64,000 nucleotides of DNA from Salibacterium aidingense DSM 18341 (GCF_000429685.1 NZ_AUCI01000015.1:29023-93022), one strand, 5' to 3'; numbered from the stretch's first letter, positions 27,894 through 36,457 are shown. Numbers and translations are program-made. The notes: a model not told the origin generated them from the sequence alone.

Positions 27894-27919
27894 AAGTGAA
27901 TATATCGGTATATTTACTT
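27894..27919 (+). terminator. AT-rich hairpin between dctP and the reductase
   Basis: An 11-bp stem with one G-T pair (AAGTGAATATA with TATATTTACTT) closes a TCGG loop and runs into a short T-rich tail. It may partly terminate transcription after the TRAP genes, or be a regulator site for the ferredoxin reductase gene. Confidence 0.35.
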
Positions 27920-27945
27920 TTACTGGATCGGAAGGATGGTGAATC

Positions 27946-28944
27946 GTGCAGCAACATGAAGTTTATGACATTACAATTATCGGCGGCGGGCCTGCTGGTC
28001 TGTTTACAGGCTTTTATGCTGGGATGCGTCAACTGTCAGTGAATATTATTGAAAGCCTCCCCCAGCTCGGCGGACAATTATCTGCTCTATATCCGGAAAA
28101 ATATATTTATGATGTTGCAGGATTTCCTAAAATTGAAGCTCAGGAATTAGTAGACAATCTAATAACACAAATGAATCAGTTTGAACCGTCTATTACTCTA
28201 AATGAGTCTGTTCAAATGGTCGAAAAGCAACCGGATGGTTTGTTTAAACTAGTTACTAAAGAAAGTACTTGCTTATCCAAAACCATCATAATTACAGCTG
28301 GGAATGGTGCTTTTCATCCAAGAAAATTAAAACTTGAATCTGCAGAAAAATATGAAAACGAAAACTTACATTATTTTGTGGATGATTTGAATAAATTCAG
28401 GGATAAAAGAGTTCAATTGTTTGGCGGCGGAGACTCTGCTGTCGATTGGGCTCTAATGCTTGAGCCGATAGCAAAAGAAGTAACAATAGCTCACAGGAGA
28501 GATGAATTCCGGGCCCATGAACACAGTGTTAATTCTTTAAAGGAATCAACCGTCAATGTTATGACTCCTTACGTTCCTTCGGAGTTAAGGGGAGAAACTA
28601 AGATTGAACAGGTTGTGCTCGATGAAGTGAAAGGGAGTAGCAGCAAAATTGTCGATGTTGATGATGTCATAGTCAACCATGGATTTGTATCAACTCTTGG
28701 TCCAATAAAAGATTGGGGGATCGAGATAGAGAAAAATAGTATAGTAGTTAATTCAAATATGGAGACAAATATAACAGGTATTTATGCTGTTGGGGATATT
28801 TGTACGTATGAAGGCAAAGTAAATCTCATTGCAACAGGTTTTGGTGAAGCTCCTATTGCTGTAAGCCATGCAAAAGTCAACATTGATCCAAAGGCAAAAA
28901 TGCAGCCAGGACACAGCACTACCATAATGGCCGACAAAGTATGA
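27946..28944 (+). CDS. Ferredoxin--NADP reductase, YumC/thioredoxin-reductase-like
   Basis: The 332-residue flavoprotein has an FAD motif ([15 protein letters not shown]), the NADPH-domain motif [13 protein letters not shown] and the C-terminal FAD motif [11 protein letters not shown]. The CxxC of thioredoxin reductases is absent, which is diagnostic of Bacillus-type FNR (YumC). It starts at GTG 27946 after GGAAGGATGG. It most likely reduces the 7Fe ferredoxin encoded at 20.4 kb, so together with the Rieske oxygenase they make a three-component system encoded around the transporter genes. Confidence 0.9.
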   Translation: MQQHEVYDITIIGGGPAGLFTGFYAGMRQLSVNIIESLPQLGGQLSALYPEKYIYDVAGFPKIEAQELVDNLITQMNQFEPSITLNESVQMVEKQPDGLFKLVTKESTCLSKTIIITAGNGAFHPRKLKLESAEKYENENLHYFVDDLNKFRDKRVQLFGGGDSAVDWALMLEPIAKEVTIAHRRDEFRAHEHSVNSLKESTVNVMTPYVPSELRGETKIEQVVLDEVKGSSSKIVDVDDVIVNHGFVSTLGPIKDWGIEIEKNSIVVNSNMETNITGIYAVGDICTYEGKVNLIATGFGEAPIAVSHAKVNIDPKAKMQPGHSTTIMADKV

Positions 28945-29022
28945 CCTTTCTTTGTTTGATTATTTTTTGTTAAATGATTTCAAAGATTTACAAATTATTA
29001 AATATTAAGGAGGATTTTAGTG

Positions 29023-29799
29023 ATGAATGAAACTAAAAAGAATGAACGGGTAGAAGAGGTCTTTGGTTTATTTCTCAAACATATGAAAACGTTTTTAAAA
29101 GAGGCGAATCTGAATCACGAGGAATATACGAATTTTGTAAACTGGGCGGACCGGCTAGGTCGGTCCGGGGAACTTCCGTTGTATGCGGATGTCTTTCTGG
29201 AAACCCATGTCCTGCAGGCCATGTATACAGATAAACCGGGAACGCAGCCGTCGCTCTTGGGACCGTTTTTCATCGAAGGTTCACCGTATCTCGAAAACAC
29301 ACCCGGAAAGCCGATTGTTAATACCATGCGGGCGGATGAACCGGGGGAGACACTTTATTTTTCGGGCCGCGTCCAGAACCTGAAGGGGCAGCCGCTGGCC
29401 AACACAAAGGTAGAGTTATGGCATAACGATAATAGCCGAAAATATTCATCGTTTGATTCCGATGCACCGCCGTACAATTTAAGAGGGCATTTCTATACCG
29501 ATAAAAACGGGGATTTTGAAGTCAAAACGATCGCCCCGATTCCGTACTCTATTCCGACAGAAGGACCGACCGGTGAATTTCTGGAATATATGGATCAGCA
29601 TTCGATGCGTCCGGCCCACCTGCATTTAATGTTTGAAGCAGAAGGATATGAGACATTAATTACACAGGTCTTTTTTGAAGGAGATCCGTGGCTCGAAAAT
29701 GATGTAGCTGAAGGCGTCCGTGAAGAGCTGGTTACAACCCTGCATGATAAAGGCGGTCACAAAGAAGCGGAGCTGGCCTTTGAAATGCGGCCGGAATAA
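29023..29799 (+). CDS. Intradiol ring-cleavage dioxygenase (catechol or hydroxyquinol 1,2-dioxygenase)
   Basis: The 258-residue enzyme has the N-terminal helical Dioxygenase_N domain (about 1-95) and the catalytic beta-sandwich. The Fe(III) ligands appear as Tyr141 (KYSSFD), Tyr175 (PIPYSIP), His199 and His201 (RPAHLHL). It opens an ortho-diphenol to a cis,cis-muconate. The following muconate cycloisomerase favours catechol as substrate, although overall sequence also resembles hydroxyquinol enzymes. Two starts (GTG 29020, ATG 29023) follow AAGGAGG; the ATG is better spaced. From here the base composition is visibly richer in G+C than in the previous genes. Confidence 0.88.
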   Translation: MNETKKNERVEEVFGLFLKHMKTFLKEANLNHEEYTNFVNWADRLGRSGELPLYADVFLETHVLQAMYTDKPGTQPSLLGPFFIEGSPYLENTPGKPIVNTMRADEPGETLYFSGRVQNLKGQPLANTKVELWHNDNSRKYSSFDSDAPPYNLRGHFYTDKNGDFEVKTIAPIPYSIPTEGPTGEFLEYMDQHSMRPAHLHLMFEAEGYETLITQVFFEGDPWLENDVAEGVREELVTTLHDKGGHKEAELAFEMRPE

Positions 29800-29809
29800 A
29801 AAAGGAAAT

Positions 29810-29838
29810 GGGGACATGGCAAAAATGTCCCCTCTTTT
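29810..29838 (+). terminator. Hairpin between the dioxygenase and cycloisomerase genes
   Basis: GGGGACAT (29810-29817) pairs with ATGTCCCC (29825-29832) around a 7-base loop and is followed by TCTTTTC. It looks like an intrinsic terminator or attenuator that would lower expression of the rest of the ortho-cleavage operon relative to the dioxygenase. Confidence 0.6.
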
Positions 29839-29870
29839 CTATGTTACGCAGCTATAGGAGGAACTTTATA

Positions 29871-30995
29871 ATGATAAAACCTACCATTGAACACATAACA
29901 ACAGAACTGCTCGACGTCCCCATTAAACGCCCTCATCAGTTTTCCACCACAAAAGTAACGTCAAAGAGTTTTGTTCTGGTAAAAGTCACATTAACCAATG
30001 GCACCGTAGGTATTGGAGAGGGGACGACACCGGGCATATGGTGGAACGGAGAAAGCGTGGAAACGATGAAGCTGGTGATCGATGCATACATGACACCTTT
30101 GCTGCAGGGCGGGGATCCGTCAGAGATCGAAGCGTTGATGCAGATCGTAGACCGCAGAATCCGGGGTAATACGTTCGCCAAGGCTGCAATAGAAATGGCT
30201 TTGTATGATGCGCTTGGAAAAACCTACCATGTTCCAGTTCATCAACTGCTGGGCGGACAGTGTCAGTCGCGTATCCCTGTACGTTGGGCACTCGCTTCCG
30301 GCACCAGGGAAGGTGATGTCGACGAGGCGGTGAAGCTGGTATCGTCCGGAAGGTATACAGCTTTCAAGACGAAATCTGGAAAAGAACGTCCGAGTGAAGA
30401 TGCCCGCCGTAACGTGTACATCGCTGAAGGGATCAAAAACCATGCCGCATTGGGTATCGATCCCAATGGATCCTGGGACCGGTTGACGACTATGACCTGG
30501 ATGGATGCTTTTTTTGAAGCAGGCATCGAATTTCTGGAACAACCGCTTCCGCCGGCCGATATTGCCGGTATGGCGAAATTAACCGCAATGAAAAGAGTGC
30601 CGGTGATGGCCGATGAAAGCATGCAGTCCCTCCATGACGCACTGAGAATCGTTCAGGCAGATGCGGCGGACATCTTTTCGTTAAAAATTCACAAATCCGG
30701 CGGTATGAAAAACACTGTTAAAATTGCAGGTATTGCCGAAGCCGCGGGAATTTCCTGTTTCGGCGGCACGTCGCTGGAAAGTTCGATCGGAACCGCTGCC
30801 GCTCTTCATGCATACGGATCGATTCTTAACCTTGACTACGGAAGTGAATTATTTGGCCCGGACTGGCTGGCTGATGATCTGGTTGAAGATCCGCTGGTCA
30901 TGAAAGATGGGTGCATTCTGGTCCCAGATAAGCCGGGGCTGGGCGTAAAACTGAATGAAGCCAAAACAGCGGCCTATCGAAGAAAGGAGACGTGA
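29871..30995 (+). CDS. catB: Muconate cycloisomerase (enolase superfamily)
   Basis: The 374-residue protein keeps every active-site residue of muconate lactonising enzymes: Lys166-x-Lys168 (FKTKSG), metal ligands Asp197 (GIDPN), Glu223 (FLEQPLP) and Asp248 (ADES), and general acid/base Lys272 (LKIHKSGG). Numbering is only one off from the Pseudomonas enzyme, and the N-terminal capping domain is complete. It converts cis,cis-muconate to muconolactone. AGGAGG precedes ATG 29871; upstream codons in frame are not used. O-succinylbenzoate synthase or dipeptide epimerase relatives exist in this superfamily, but the catabolic neighbours support the muconate assignment. Confidence 0.88.
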   Translation: MIKPTIEHITTELLDVPIKRPHQFSTTKVTSKSFVLVKVTLTNGTVGIGEGTTPGIWWNGESVETMKLVIDAYMTPLLQGGDPSEIEALMQIVDRRIRGNTFAKAAIEMALYDALGKTYHVPVHQLLGGQCQSRIPVRWALASGTREGDVDEAVKLVSSGRYTAFKTKSGKERPSEDARRNVYIAEGIKNHAALGIDPNGSWDRLTTMTWMDAFFEAGIEFLEQPLPPADIAGMAKLTAMKRVPVMADESMQSLHDALRIVQADAADIFSLKIHKSGGMKNTVKIAGIAEAAGISCFGGTSLESSIGTAAALHAYGSILNLDYGSELFGPDWLADDLVEDPLVMKDGCILVPDKPGLGVKLNEAKTAAYRRKET

Positions 30996-31000
30996 CATGT

Positions 31001-31465
31001 ATGGAACATTTAGCTGCCCCTACCTTGACGTTTCTGGCGGATATGGAATTGACCGTAGAAGGTGCCTATCTGCCGGGACAAACCCACATAGGAGAGCGCC
31101 GGATCATCCGGGTGACCGGTGGTAAGATGTGCGGGAACGTCAATGCAGATGTCGTGCCCGGCGGCGATGACTGGATCACAGTGAGGGAAGACGGAACGAT
31201 TATACAGGATGTACGAATATTGCTGAACACTGAAGATAATGCCTTGATCATGATGACATACCGGGGCATCCGGACTGGACCGAAAGACGTACTGCAGCGG
31301 CTTGATAACAACGAAGCAGTGGATCCATCCGAATACTATTTCCGGACCGCCCCTGTATTTGAAACAGCTGCCCTCGCTTATGAGTGGCTGAACCGACGGT
31401 TGTTTGTGTCCAGGGGGATCCGCCTTCCGGGTAAAGTCAACTACTCGATCTATACTGTGGATTAA
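31001..31465 (+). CDS. DUF3237/UPF0311 protein, candidate muconolactone isomerase substitute
   Basis: The 154-residue protein follows the UPF0311 pattern: GERRIIRVTGGKMCGNV, VPGGDDWITVREDG, ILLNTEDNALIMMTYRGIRTGP, YYFRTAPVFETAA and a final FVSRGIRLPGKVNYSIYTV. The family is a small beta-barrel with no proven general function. Here it lies between muconate cycloisomerase and the enol-lactonase-like hydrolase, in the slot of muconolactone isomerase (catC), and no CatC-like gene is present. I infer it may isomerise muconolactone to the enol-lactone. Start at ATG 31001, ten bases after AAAGGAGA. Confidence 0.8.
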   Translation: MEHLAAPTLTFLADMELTVEGAYLPGQTHIGERRIIRVTGGKMCGNVNADVVPGGDDWITVREDGTIIQDVRILLNTEDNALIMMTYRGIRTGPKDVLQRLDNNEAVDPSEYYFRTAPVFETAALAYEWLNRRLFVSRGIRLPGKVNYSIYTVD

Positions 31466-31489
31466 GACATGGAAAGGAAGCAGACGCCA

Positions 31490-32329
31490 ATGGAAAAACA
31501 AATCACAACCAACAAGGGAAAAAGCCTGCATATCTGTGATACCCCGGGAGAACAGGGGACGATTATTGCCGTCCACGGGCTGACCGGGCATCATAAGCAG
31601 ATGCAGTATTACCAACGAAAACTCTCCGGCCGTTACAGAGTGATCAGCCTTGACATGCGTGGAAGGGGGAAGAGTGAAGCAGCTCCTCCGGAAACATCTA
31701 TATTCACACATGCCAATGACGTCATCGATCTAATTGAAACCATGGAAATTGAGCGGTCTATATTAATGGGGTATTCCATGGGAGGATATGTCTGTGCTCT
31801 GGCGGCTGGTCGGCTGCAGCATGTGTCAAAATTAATTCTATTGGATGGAGCTGGAACAATGGAAGATTACCAGCGCGATTTGATTCTTCCGTCCCTGGAA
31901 CGCCTGCGGACCGCGTTTGAATCCGAGGATGATTACGCTGCCAAAACCAAACAGTTGTACATGGGGTTGAATATCACCTGGAATGAAGACATGGAAACGA
32001 TTGCCCGCTACGAAGTGCAGCATAATGGAGACGTCTGGGAGCATAAATCAAATTATGATAAAACTCTGCAGGATTTTGAAAGTTTTTATGATTTTGACCC
32101 GGAAAGCACCGCCCCTTTCATCTCGTGTAGTACCCTGCTTGTGATAGCGGAAGGTTCAATGGGCAATAATCCTTCGTTATTTCACGAAGGCTCCTATCAA
32201 ACGATACAGGATACTGTTTCATCCATAGAAACCGTTCACACCCCCGTCAATCACTATGAACTTGTCTTTAATGAACAGCCGAAAATACTGCAGGCTGTCG
32301 AAAGCTTTCTGGCAAAGGAGGAGCGTTGA
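31490..32329 (+). CDS. Alpha/beta hydrolase, 3-oxoadipate enol-lactonase-like
   Basis: The 279-residue protein has an alpha/beta-hydrolase fold with oxyanion segment VHGLTGHHKQ, nucleophile elbow GYSMGGYV, a likely acid in the late LVIAEGS region and His in TPVNHYELVF. Its place in the operon, before the 3-oxoacid CoA-transferase, suggests it opens 3-oxoadipate enol-lactone (PcaD step). The sequence itself is only moderately PcaD-like. ATG 31490 is chosen with AAAGGAAG upstream. Its stop is directly followed by the CoA-transferase start. Confidence 0.75.
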   Translation: MEKQITTNKGKSLHICDTPGEQGTIIAVHGLTGHHKQMQYYQRKLSGRYRVISLDMRGRGKSEAAPPETSIFTHANDVIDLIETMEIERSILMGYSMGGYVCALAAGRLQHVSKLILLDGAGTMEDYQRDLILPSLERLRTAFESEDDYAAKTKQLYMGLNITWNEDMETIARYEVQHNGDVWEHKSNYDKTLQDFESFYDFDPESTAPFISCSTLLVIAEGSMGNNPSLFHEGSYQTIQDTVSSIETVHTPVNHYELVFNEQPKILQAVESFLAKEER

Positions 32330-33025
32330 ATGAATATTCCCAAACATATCGATGTTGATCAGGCTGTTGCAAACGTCAAAAGTGACGATACGATCATGGT
32401 CGGCGGCTTCGGTCTCGTTGGAAGCCCGCTTACTATGATCGATGCCCTGACCCACTGGGATGTCACCAATTTAACGATAATCAGTAATAACGTTGGTGAA
32501 ACCGGAAAAGGTCTTGGTATTTTGCTGCAGCAGGGGAAACTGAAAAAAGCAGTCGGTTCTTACTTCACTAGCAATCGGGAAGTTGCCAAGTGGTATAACG
32601 AAGGAAAACTGGAGCTGGACTTGCTGCCACAGGGAACTTTTGCTGAAGCGATTCGTGCCGGCGGTGCTGGTATTGGGGGATTTTATACTAAAACGGCAGT
32701 TGGTACTGAACTTGCGCAAGGAAAAGAGACACGAGATATTGACGGAGAAACGTATTTGCTGGAGAAACCGTTGAAAGCTGATGTCGCTTTAATCCGGGCT
32801 GAAAAAGCAGATACTAAAGGAAATCTTGTCTATTACAAAACAGCCCGGAATTTTAATCCTATAATGGCTTCAGCTGCGGCGTATGTGGTAGCGGAAGTAG
32901 ATGAAATCGTTGATGAAGGGGAGCTTGATCCGGAAGCCATTGCCACCCCGCATCTGTTTGTGGATGCGCTGGTAAAAAGCCGTTATGTATTAACCAAAGA
33001 AGGAGTGGTGGATCGTGGCAGGTAA
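32330..33025 (+). CDS. 3-oxoacid CoA-transferase, subunit A
   Basis: The 231-residue protein has the CoA-transferase subunit A glycine-rich start VGGFGLVGSPLTMIDAL and the conserved GGAGIGGFYTKTAVGTELAQGKE and ADVALIRAEKADTKGNLVY blocks. With subunit B it moves CoA from succinyl-CoA to 3-oxoadipate (PcaI/CatI role), judging by neighbours. The ATG abuts the previous stop codon and overlaps subunit B by 11 bases, so translation is coupled. Confidence 0.9.
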   Translation: MNIPKHIDVDQAVANVKSDDTIMVGGFGLVGSPLTMIDALTHWDVTNLTIISNNVGETGKGLGILLQQGKLKKAVGSYFTSNREVAKWYNEGKLELDLLPQGTFAEAIRAGGAGIGGFYTKTAVGTELAQGKETRDIDGETYLLEKPLKADVALIRAEKADTKGNLVYYKTARNFNPIMASAAAYVVAEVDEIVDEGELDPEAIATPHLFVDALVKSRYVLTKEGVVDRGR

Positions 33026-33668
33026 AGAAAGGATTGCTCAACGGGCGGCGCAGGACCTCGAACCTTTTTCAATTATTAATTTAGGGATCGGTATTCCGAC
33101 TATGGTGGCAGATTATCTGGATAAAGACAACTATTATCTGCATACAGAGAATGGTCTGCTCGGGGTGACATCGGTTGAAGAGGAAAATATCGATCCGCTT
33201 TTAGTTAATGCAGGAAAGCTCCCTGTAGGGGAAGCCGTCGGAGCCTCGTATTTTCACAGTGCTGATTCGTTTGCGATGATTCGCGGCGGTCATGTTGATG
33301 TCGCGATTCTTGGTGCCCTCCAGATTGATGCCGCCGGACGAGTAGCTAATTGGGCAATCCCGGGCAAAGATATCATCGGTGTCGGAGGTGCTATGGATCT
33401 GCTCGTTGGTGCAAAGAAGATTTTGATTACAACCAATCATGTATCTAAAGACGGATCGCCAAAGATAGTGGAAGAGTGTACCTATCCGATTACATCAACT
33501 CGAAGAGCCGATGTCATTATTACTGATCTTGCGGTATTCCGTTGGATACACGATGGTTATGTTTTAACAGACCTTCTGGGGGATGCCACTCTTCAAGAAA
33601 TAGCAGAAAAAACGACAGCTTCATATCGTGTTAGTGACAAGCTGTATGAAAAGGGGAGTACGAAATGA
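33015..33668 (+). CDS. 3-oxoacid CoA-transferase, subunit B
   Basis: The 217-residue subunit has the catalytic Glu45 in HTENGLLG, preceded by NLGIGIPTMVADYL, and the conserved RGGHVDVAILGALQID block. It starts at GTG 33015 inside the subunit A gene and overlaps the thiolase by 4 bases. PcaJ/CatJ is the likely role; acetoacetate CoA-transferase (ScoB) is the closest alternative by sequence. Confidence 0.9.
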   Translation: MAGKERIAQRAAQDLEPFSIINLGIGIPTMVADYLDKDNYYLHTENGLLGVTSVEEENIDPLLVNAGKLPVGEAVGASYFHSADSFAMIRGGHVDVAILGALQIDAAGRVANWAIPGKDIIGVGGAMDLLVGAKKILITTNHVSKDGSPKIVEECTYPITSTRRADVIITDLAVFRWIHDGYVLTDLLGDATLQEIAEKTTASYRVSDKLYEKGSTK

Positions 33669-34870
33669 ACGAAGTAGTTGTCGTGGACGCACTCCGCACG
33701 CCGATCGGAAGATACAAAGGAGTCCTCAAAGATGTCCGTCCGGATGATCTTGGTGCTGCTGTTATCAAGGCTTTGTTGAAGCGGAATCCAAATCTGCCGC
33801 CGGACGAAATCGGTGATGTGATATTTGGAAACGCGAACGGAGCCGGGGAAGAAAATCGGAATGTGGCCCGGATGTCGCTGCTTTTGGCCGGGCTGCCACA
33901 GGCCGTGACTGGCACAACGATCAACAGGTTATGTGGATCCAGCCTGGATGCTGTAAGCATGGGAGCCCGCACGATTATGGCGGGGGAAGAAGATATTATT
34001 ATCGCTGGCGGTACGGAAAGTATGACCCGGGCTCCGTATGTAATGAAAAAACCGGAAAAAGAATTCCCACGGGGAAATATGAAACTATATGATACAACTA
34101 TCGGCTGGCGTTTTCCTAACCCTGCGTTAGAAGCCATGTATGGGACTGATTCAATGCCCGAAACAGGAGAGAATGTTGCCAAACGATTTGAGGTATCGCG
34201 GGAGGTCCAGGATGCGTTTGCCCTGGAAAGTCAAACACGGGCCAAACAAGCGATGGAAACGGGAAGGCTGGACAATGAATTGATTCCGGTTACTATCAAA
34301 GATAAAAAAGGAGACGAAACAATCATTACAACAGATGAACATCCGCGTCCGAAGACTACTCTTGACAAACTGAGCAGGCTGAAGCCGCTCTTTCAAGATG
34401 GAACCATTACGGCCGGGAATGCGTCCGGTGTTAACGATGGAGCATCAGCTCTGCTGATGATGAGTCGGGAGCGTGCTGATGCTCTTGGCATGGAACCACT
34501 CGTATCTTTTAAAGCGTCTGCGACAGCAGGTGTTGAGCCGGCAATAATGGGTGTTGCTCCTATTTATTCCACCAGGAAAGTGATGCAGCGTCTAGGACTC
34601 AAAACCGAGGATATTGAGCTAGTTGAACTTAATGAAGCCTTTGCCTCTCAGTCTATTGCTTGTATCCGTGCACTTGGCCTGGACCAGAATATTGTGAATG
34701 TAAACGGCGGCGCCATTGCCTACGGCCATCCTCTGGGAGCTAGTGGCGCCAAAATTTTAACAGGTTTAATTCACGAAATGAAAAAGCAGGGAGTACACCT
34801 GGGACTGGCTGCTATGTGTATCGGTGTAGGCCAGGGAATTTCCGTTGTCGTTGAAAATGAACAGAAATAA
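33665..34870 (+). CDS. Thiolase, probable 3-oxoadipyl-CoA thiolase
   Basis: The 401-residue protein has the thiolase triad: Cys90 (NRLCGSSLDAV), His355 (GHPLGASG) and Cys385 (CIGVGQG). The FWR/N loop and the overall length fit PcaF-type enzymes as well as acetyl-CoA acetyltransferases. Its position after the CoA-transferase makes cleavage of 3-oxoadipyl-CoA into succinyl-CoA and acetyl-CoA the likely reaction. It overlaps the preceding gene by 4 bases (ATGA). It is the last gene of the ortho-cleavage operon. Confidence 0.9.
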   Translation: MNEVVVVDALRTPIGRYKGVLKDVRPDDLGAAVIKALLKRNPNLPPDEIGDVIFGNANGAGEENRNVARMSLLLAGLPQAVTGTTINRLCGSSLDAVSMGARTIMAGEEDIIIAGGTESMTRAPYVMKKPEKEFPRGNMKLYDTTIGWRFPNPALEAMYGTDSMPETGENVAKRFEVSREVQDAFALESQTRAKQAMETGRLDNELIPVTIKDKKGDETIITTDEHPRPKTTLDKLSRLKPLFQDGTITAGNASGVNDGASALLMMSRERADALGMEPLVSFKASATAGVEPAIMGVAPIYSTRKVMQRLGLKTEDIELVELNEAFASQSIACIRALGLDQNIVNVNGGAIAYGHPLGASGAKILTGLIHEMKKQGVHLGLAAMCIGVGQGISVVVENEQK

Positions 34871-34947
34871 ATTGGAGTGACAGCAGAAGGGATACGAGTT
34901 TAGTATTAAAAGGTTTAAAAATTTATAAGTTTTAGACTTATGCGTAT

Positions 34948-35043
34948 ATTGTGACAAATTCCAAAATTCATTATTATATAAATTACAACGAAATATTCTA
35001 AACATTTGAAATAGGAGGGCGTACAAAATGAATTTTGGAATTT
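34948..35043 (+). promoter_or_regulatory. Promoter with 17-bp inverted repeat ahead of the LLM monooxygenase
   Basis: TTGTGA (34949-34954) and TATTAT (34972-34977) form a sigma-A-like promoter with a 17-bp spacer. Within the spacer, AAATTCCAAAATTCATT (34956-34972) is the exact reverse complement of 35027-35043, which includes the monooxygenase start codon. The arms are 54 bases apart. On a read-through transcript from the operon upstream, the start codon would be paired; on a transcript from this promoter, it would not. Alternatively both arms bind a regulator. Confidence 0.55.
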
Positions 35044-36107
35044 ATGTAGAGATGCAAAACCCGCCTCAACGACGAAAGGATCATTCGCAAATTTATCAAG
35101 AAACCCTGGAGCAGATAGAAAATGCAGATAAACGCGGTTTCAGTACTTTTAATACATTGGAACACCATTGGTTTGAGGAATTTTCAATTTCCTCTCATCC
35201 AATGGCCCTTTACGCAGCAGCAGCGCAACGCACAGATAATATACGTTTCCGCACCTGCTCACATGTTTTACCTTTGCATAACCCGATGGTATTTGCTGGT
35301 CAGGCTGCTGCTACAGACATTTTAACAGGAGGCAGGTTTGAATTTGCTGTAGGCCGCGGTCATGCTTGGGTGTTTCCCAAGGCGTCAATTCCCCTGGAAG
35401 AATCCCGCGGGCGTTTTGTCGAGTCCCTTGAAATTATTGAAAAGGCTATGGAAGAAGAAGTGTTTTCCTACAGCGGAAAGTACTATGCTGTTGATAACGT
35501 AAGCGTGGTTCCAAGACCGACAAAAAAACCAAGGATTTTTACGGGAGGCGCAAGCAATCATAATTATGAGTTAGCAGGAAAAAAGGGATGGGGCGTTTTG
35601 ATTACACCAATGCTTCCGCTCGATCATGTACTGGGGCAGTTGGAGATTTACCGGGAGTCCTGTGAAAAACATGGAAATACGCCTGATATTGTTTTCGTGC
35701 AGGCAATGTATTTAGATGATGACGGTGAAAGAGCAAGAGAGGAAGCAGAACCTTATATTATGCAGTTTATGAAGGGCAATGTGGCCCCGATGAAAGACCT
35801 GCCTCCAAAAGAAGAGCTCGTCAATAAAGACTTTGGTTTTTATGCAAGCGGCGCATTGGAGTCTCTTCTGGATATTCCATATAAAAAATTGTTGGAAGAC
35901 GAATATGTATGGGTCGGTTCGCCGGGCGAAATAAAAGAGAAAGTGGCAAACCTTATTGAAGCCTGCCCTGACTTGTCGGAAATTGCGGTATTGTGCACAT
36001 ATGCAGGGATGGAACACTGGAAGACGGTACGTACGCAGGATTTATTCAGTCAACAAGTGATGCCTGCTTTTCAGAATCAGCAGAAAAAAATCACAGTACA
36101 AAAATAA
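35028..36107 (+). CDS. LLM-class flavin-dependent monooxygenase
   Basis: The 359-residue protein has the bacterial luciferase-like TIM barrel: MNFGIYVEM, STFNTLEHHWFEEFS (His-His near the flavin site), RFRTCSHVLPLHNPMVFAGQAAATDILTGGRFEFAVGRGH and VGSPGEIKEKV near the end. Such enzymes use reduced FMN supplied by a separate reductase, which here is the product of the gene at 38.4 kb. Known relatives open pyridine, imidazole and other rings, degrade sulfonates or oxidise alkanes. The substrate here is unknown. The ATG at 35028 follows AGGAGG by 8 bases and is the first gene of module 3. Confidence 0.85.
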   Translation: MNFGIYVEMQNPPQRRKDHSQIYQETLEQIENADKRGFSTFNTLEHHWFEEFSISSHPMALYAAAAQRTDNIRFRTCSHVLPLHNPMVFAGQAAATDILTGGRFEFAVGRGHAWVFPKASIPLEESRGRFVESLEIIEKAMEEEVFSYSGKYYAVDNVSVVPRPTKKPRIFTGGASNHNYELAGKKGWGVLITPMLPLDHVLGQLEIYRESCEKHGNTPDIVFVQAMYLDDDGERAREEAEPYIMQFMKGNVAPMKDLPPKEELVNKDFGFYASGALESLLDIPYKKLLEDEYVWVGSPGEIKEKVANLIEACPDLSEIAVLCTYAGMEHWKTVRTQDLFSQQVMPAFQNQQKKITVQK

Positions 36108-36136
36108 GCAGGTTAAATGTATGGAGGAACTCACTT

Positions 36137-36457
36137 ATGATAGACGTAAAAGATGAAATCAGCAGTTTTACGTTTGATATTATACATTTACCAGATAAAA
36201 AATTTGTAGACTGGTGCACCGAAAATTACACGATAAACCGCGGCGTATTTAATGTCATTGATAATTGGTTTTTTGACCATGGACTGAAGGATATTATTCA
36301 GCGCCGCACGGCCATTATTCAGTATTTAAAGTTTCTGCAGAATTGGAGTGACCCTGATTCCAATAAGTTATTTGTCTCATTTGGTAAAGGGGGAGTAAAA
36401 AGAAGCCTTTGTTATTTTGTGGACGAATGTCAACATAACCATAATAGTCAGAAGTAA
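36137..36457 (+). CDS. Hypothetical protein (106 aa) between monooxygenase and regulator
   Basis: The ATG at 36137 follows GGAGGAAC. The soluble product begins MIDVKDEISSFTFDII and has several aromatic residues, four Cys/His-rich C-terminal positions (SLCYFVDECQHNHN) and a high helix content. I do not recognise a family. Its TAA overlaps the ATG of the regulator gene, so it is co-translated with the regulator. It may be a partner of the monooxygenase or a small modulator of the regulator. Confidence 0.6.
   Translation: MIDVKDEISSFTFDIIHLPDKKFVDWCTENYTINRGVFNVIDNWFFDHGLKDIIQRRTAIIQYLKFLQNWSDPDSNKLFVSFGKGGVKRSLCYFVDECQHNHNSQK

Noticed and set aside
31010..31711. 233-codon open frame on the minus strand
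   Set aside because: It is antisense to the DUF3237 and hydrolase genes, which have ribosome binding sites, family motifs and tight operon spacing. The antisense translation matches no family.
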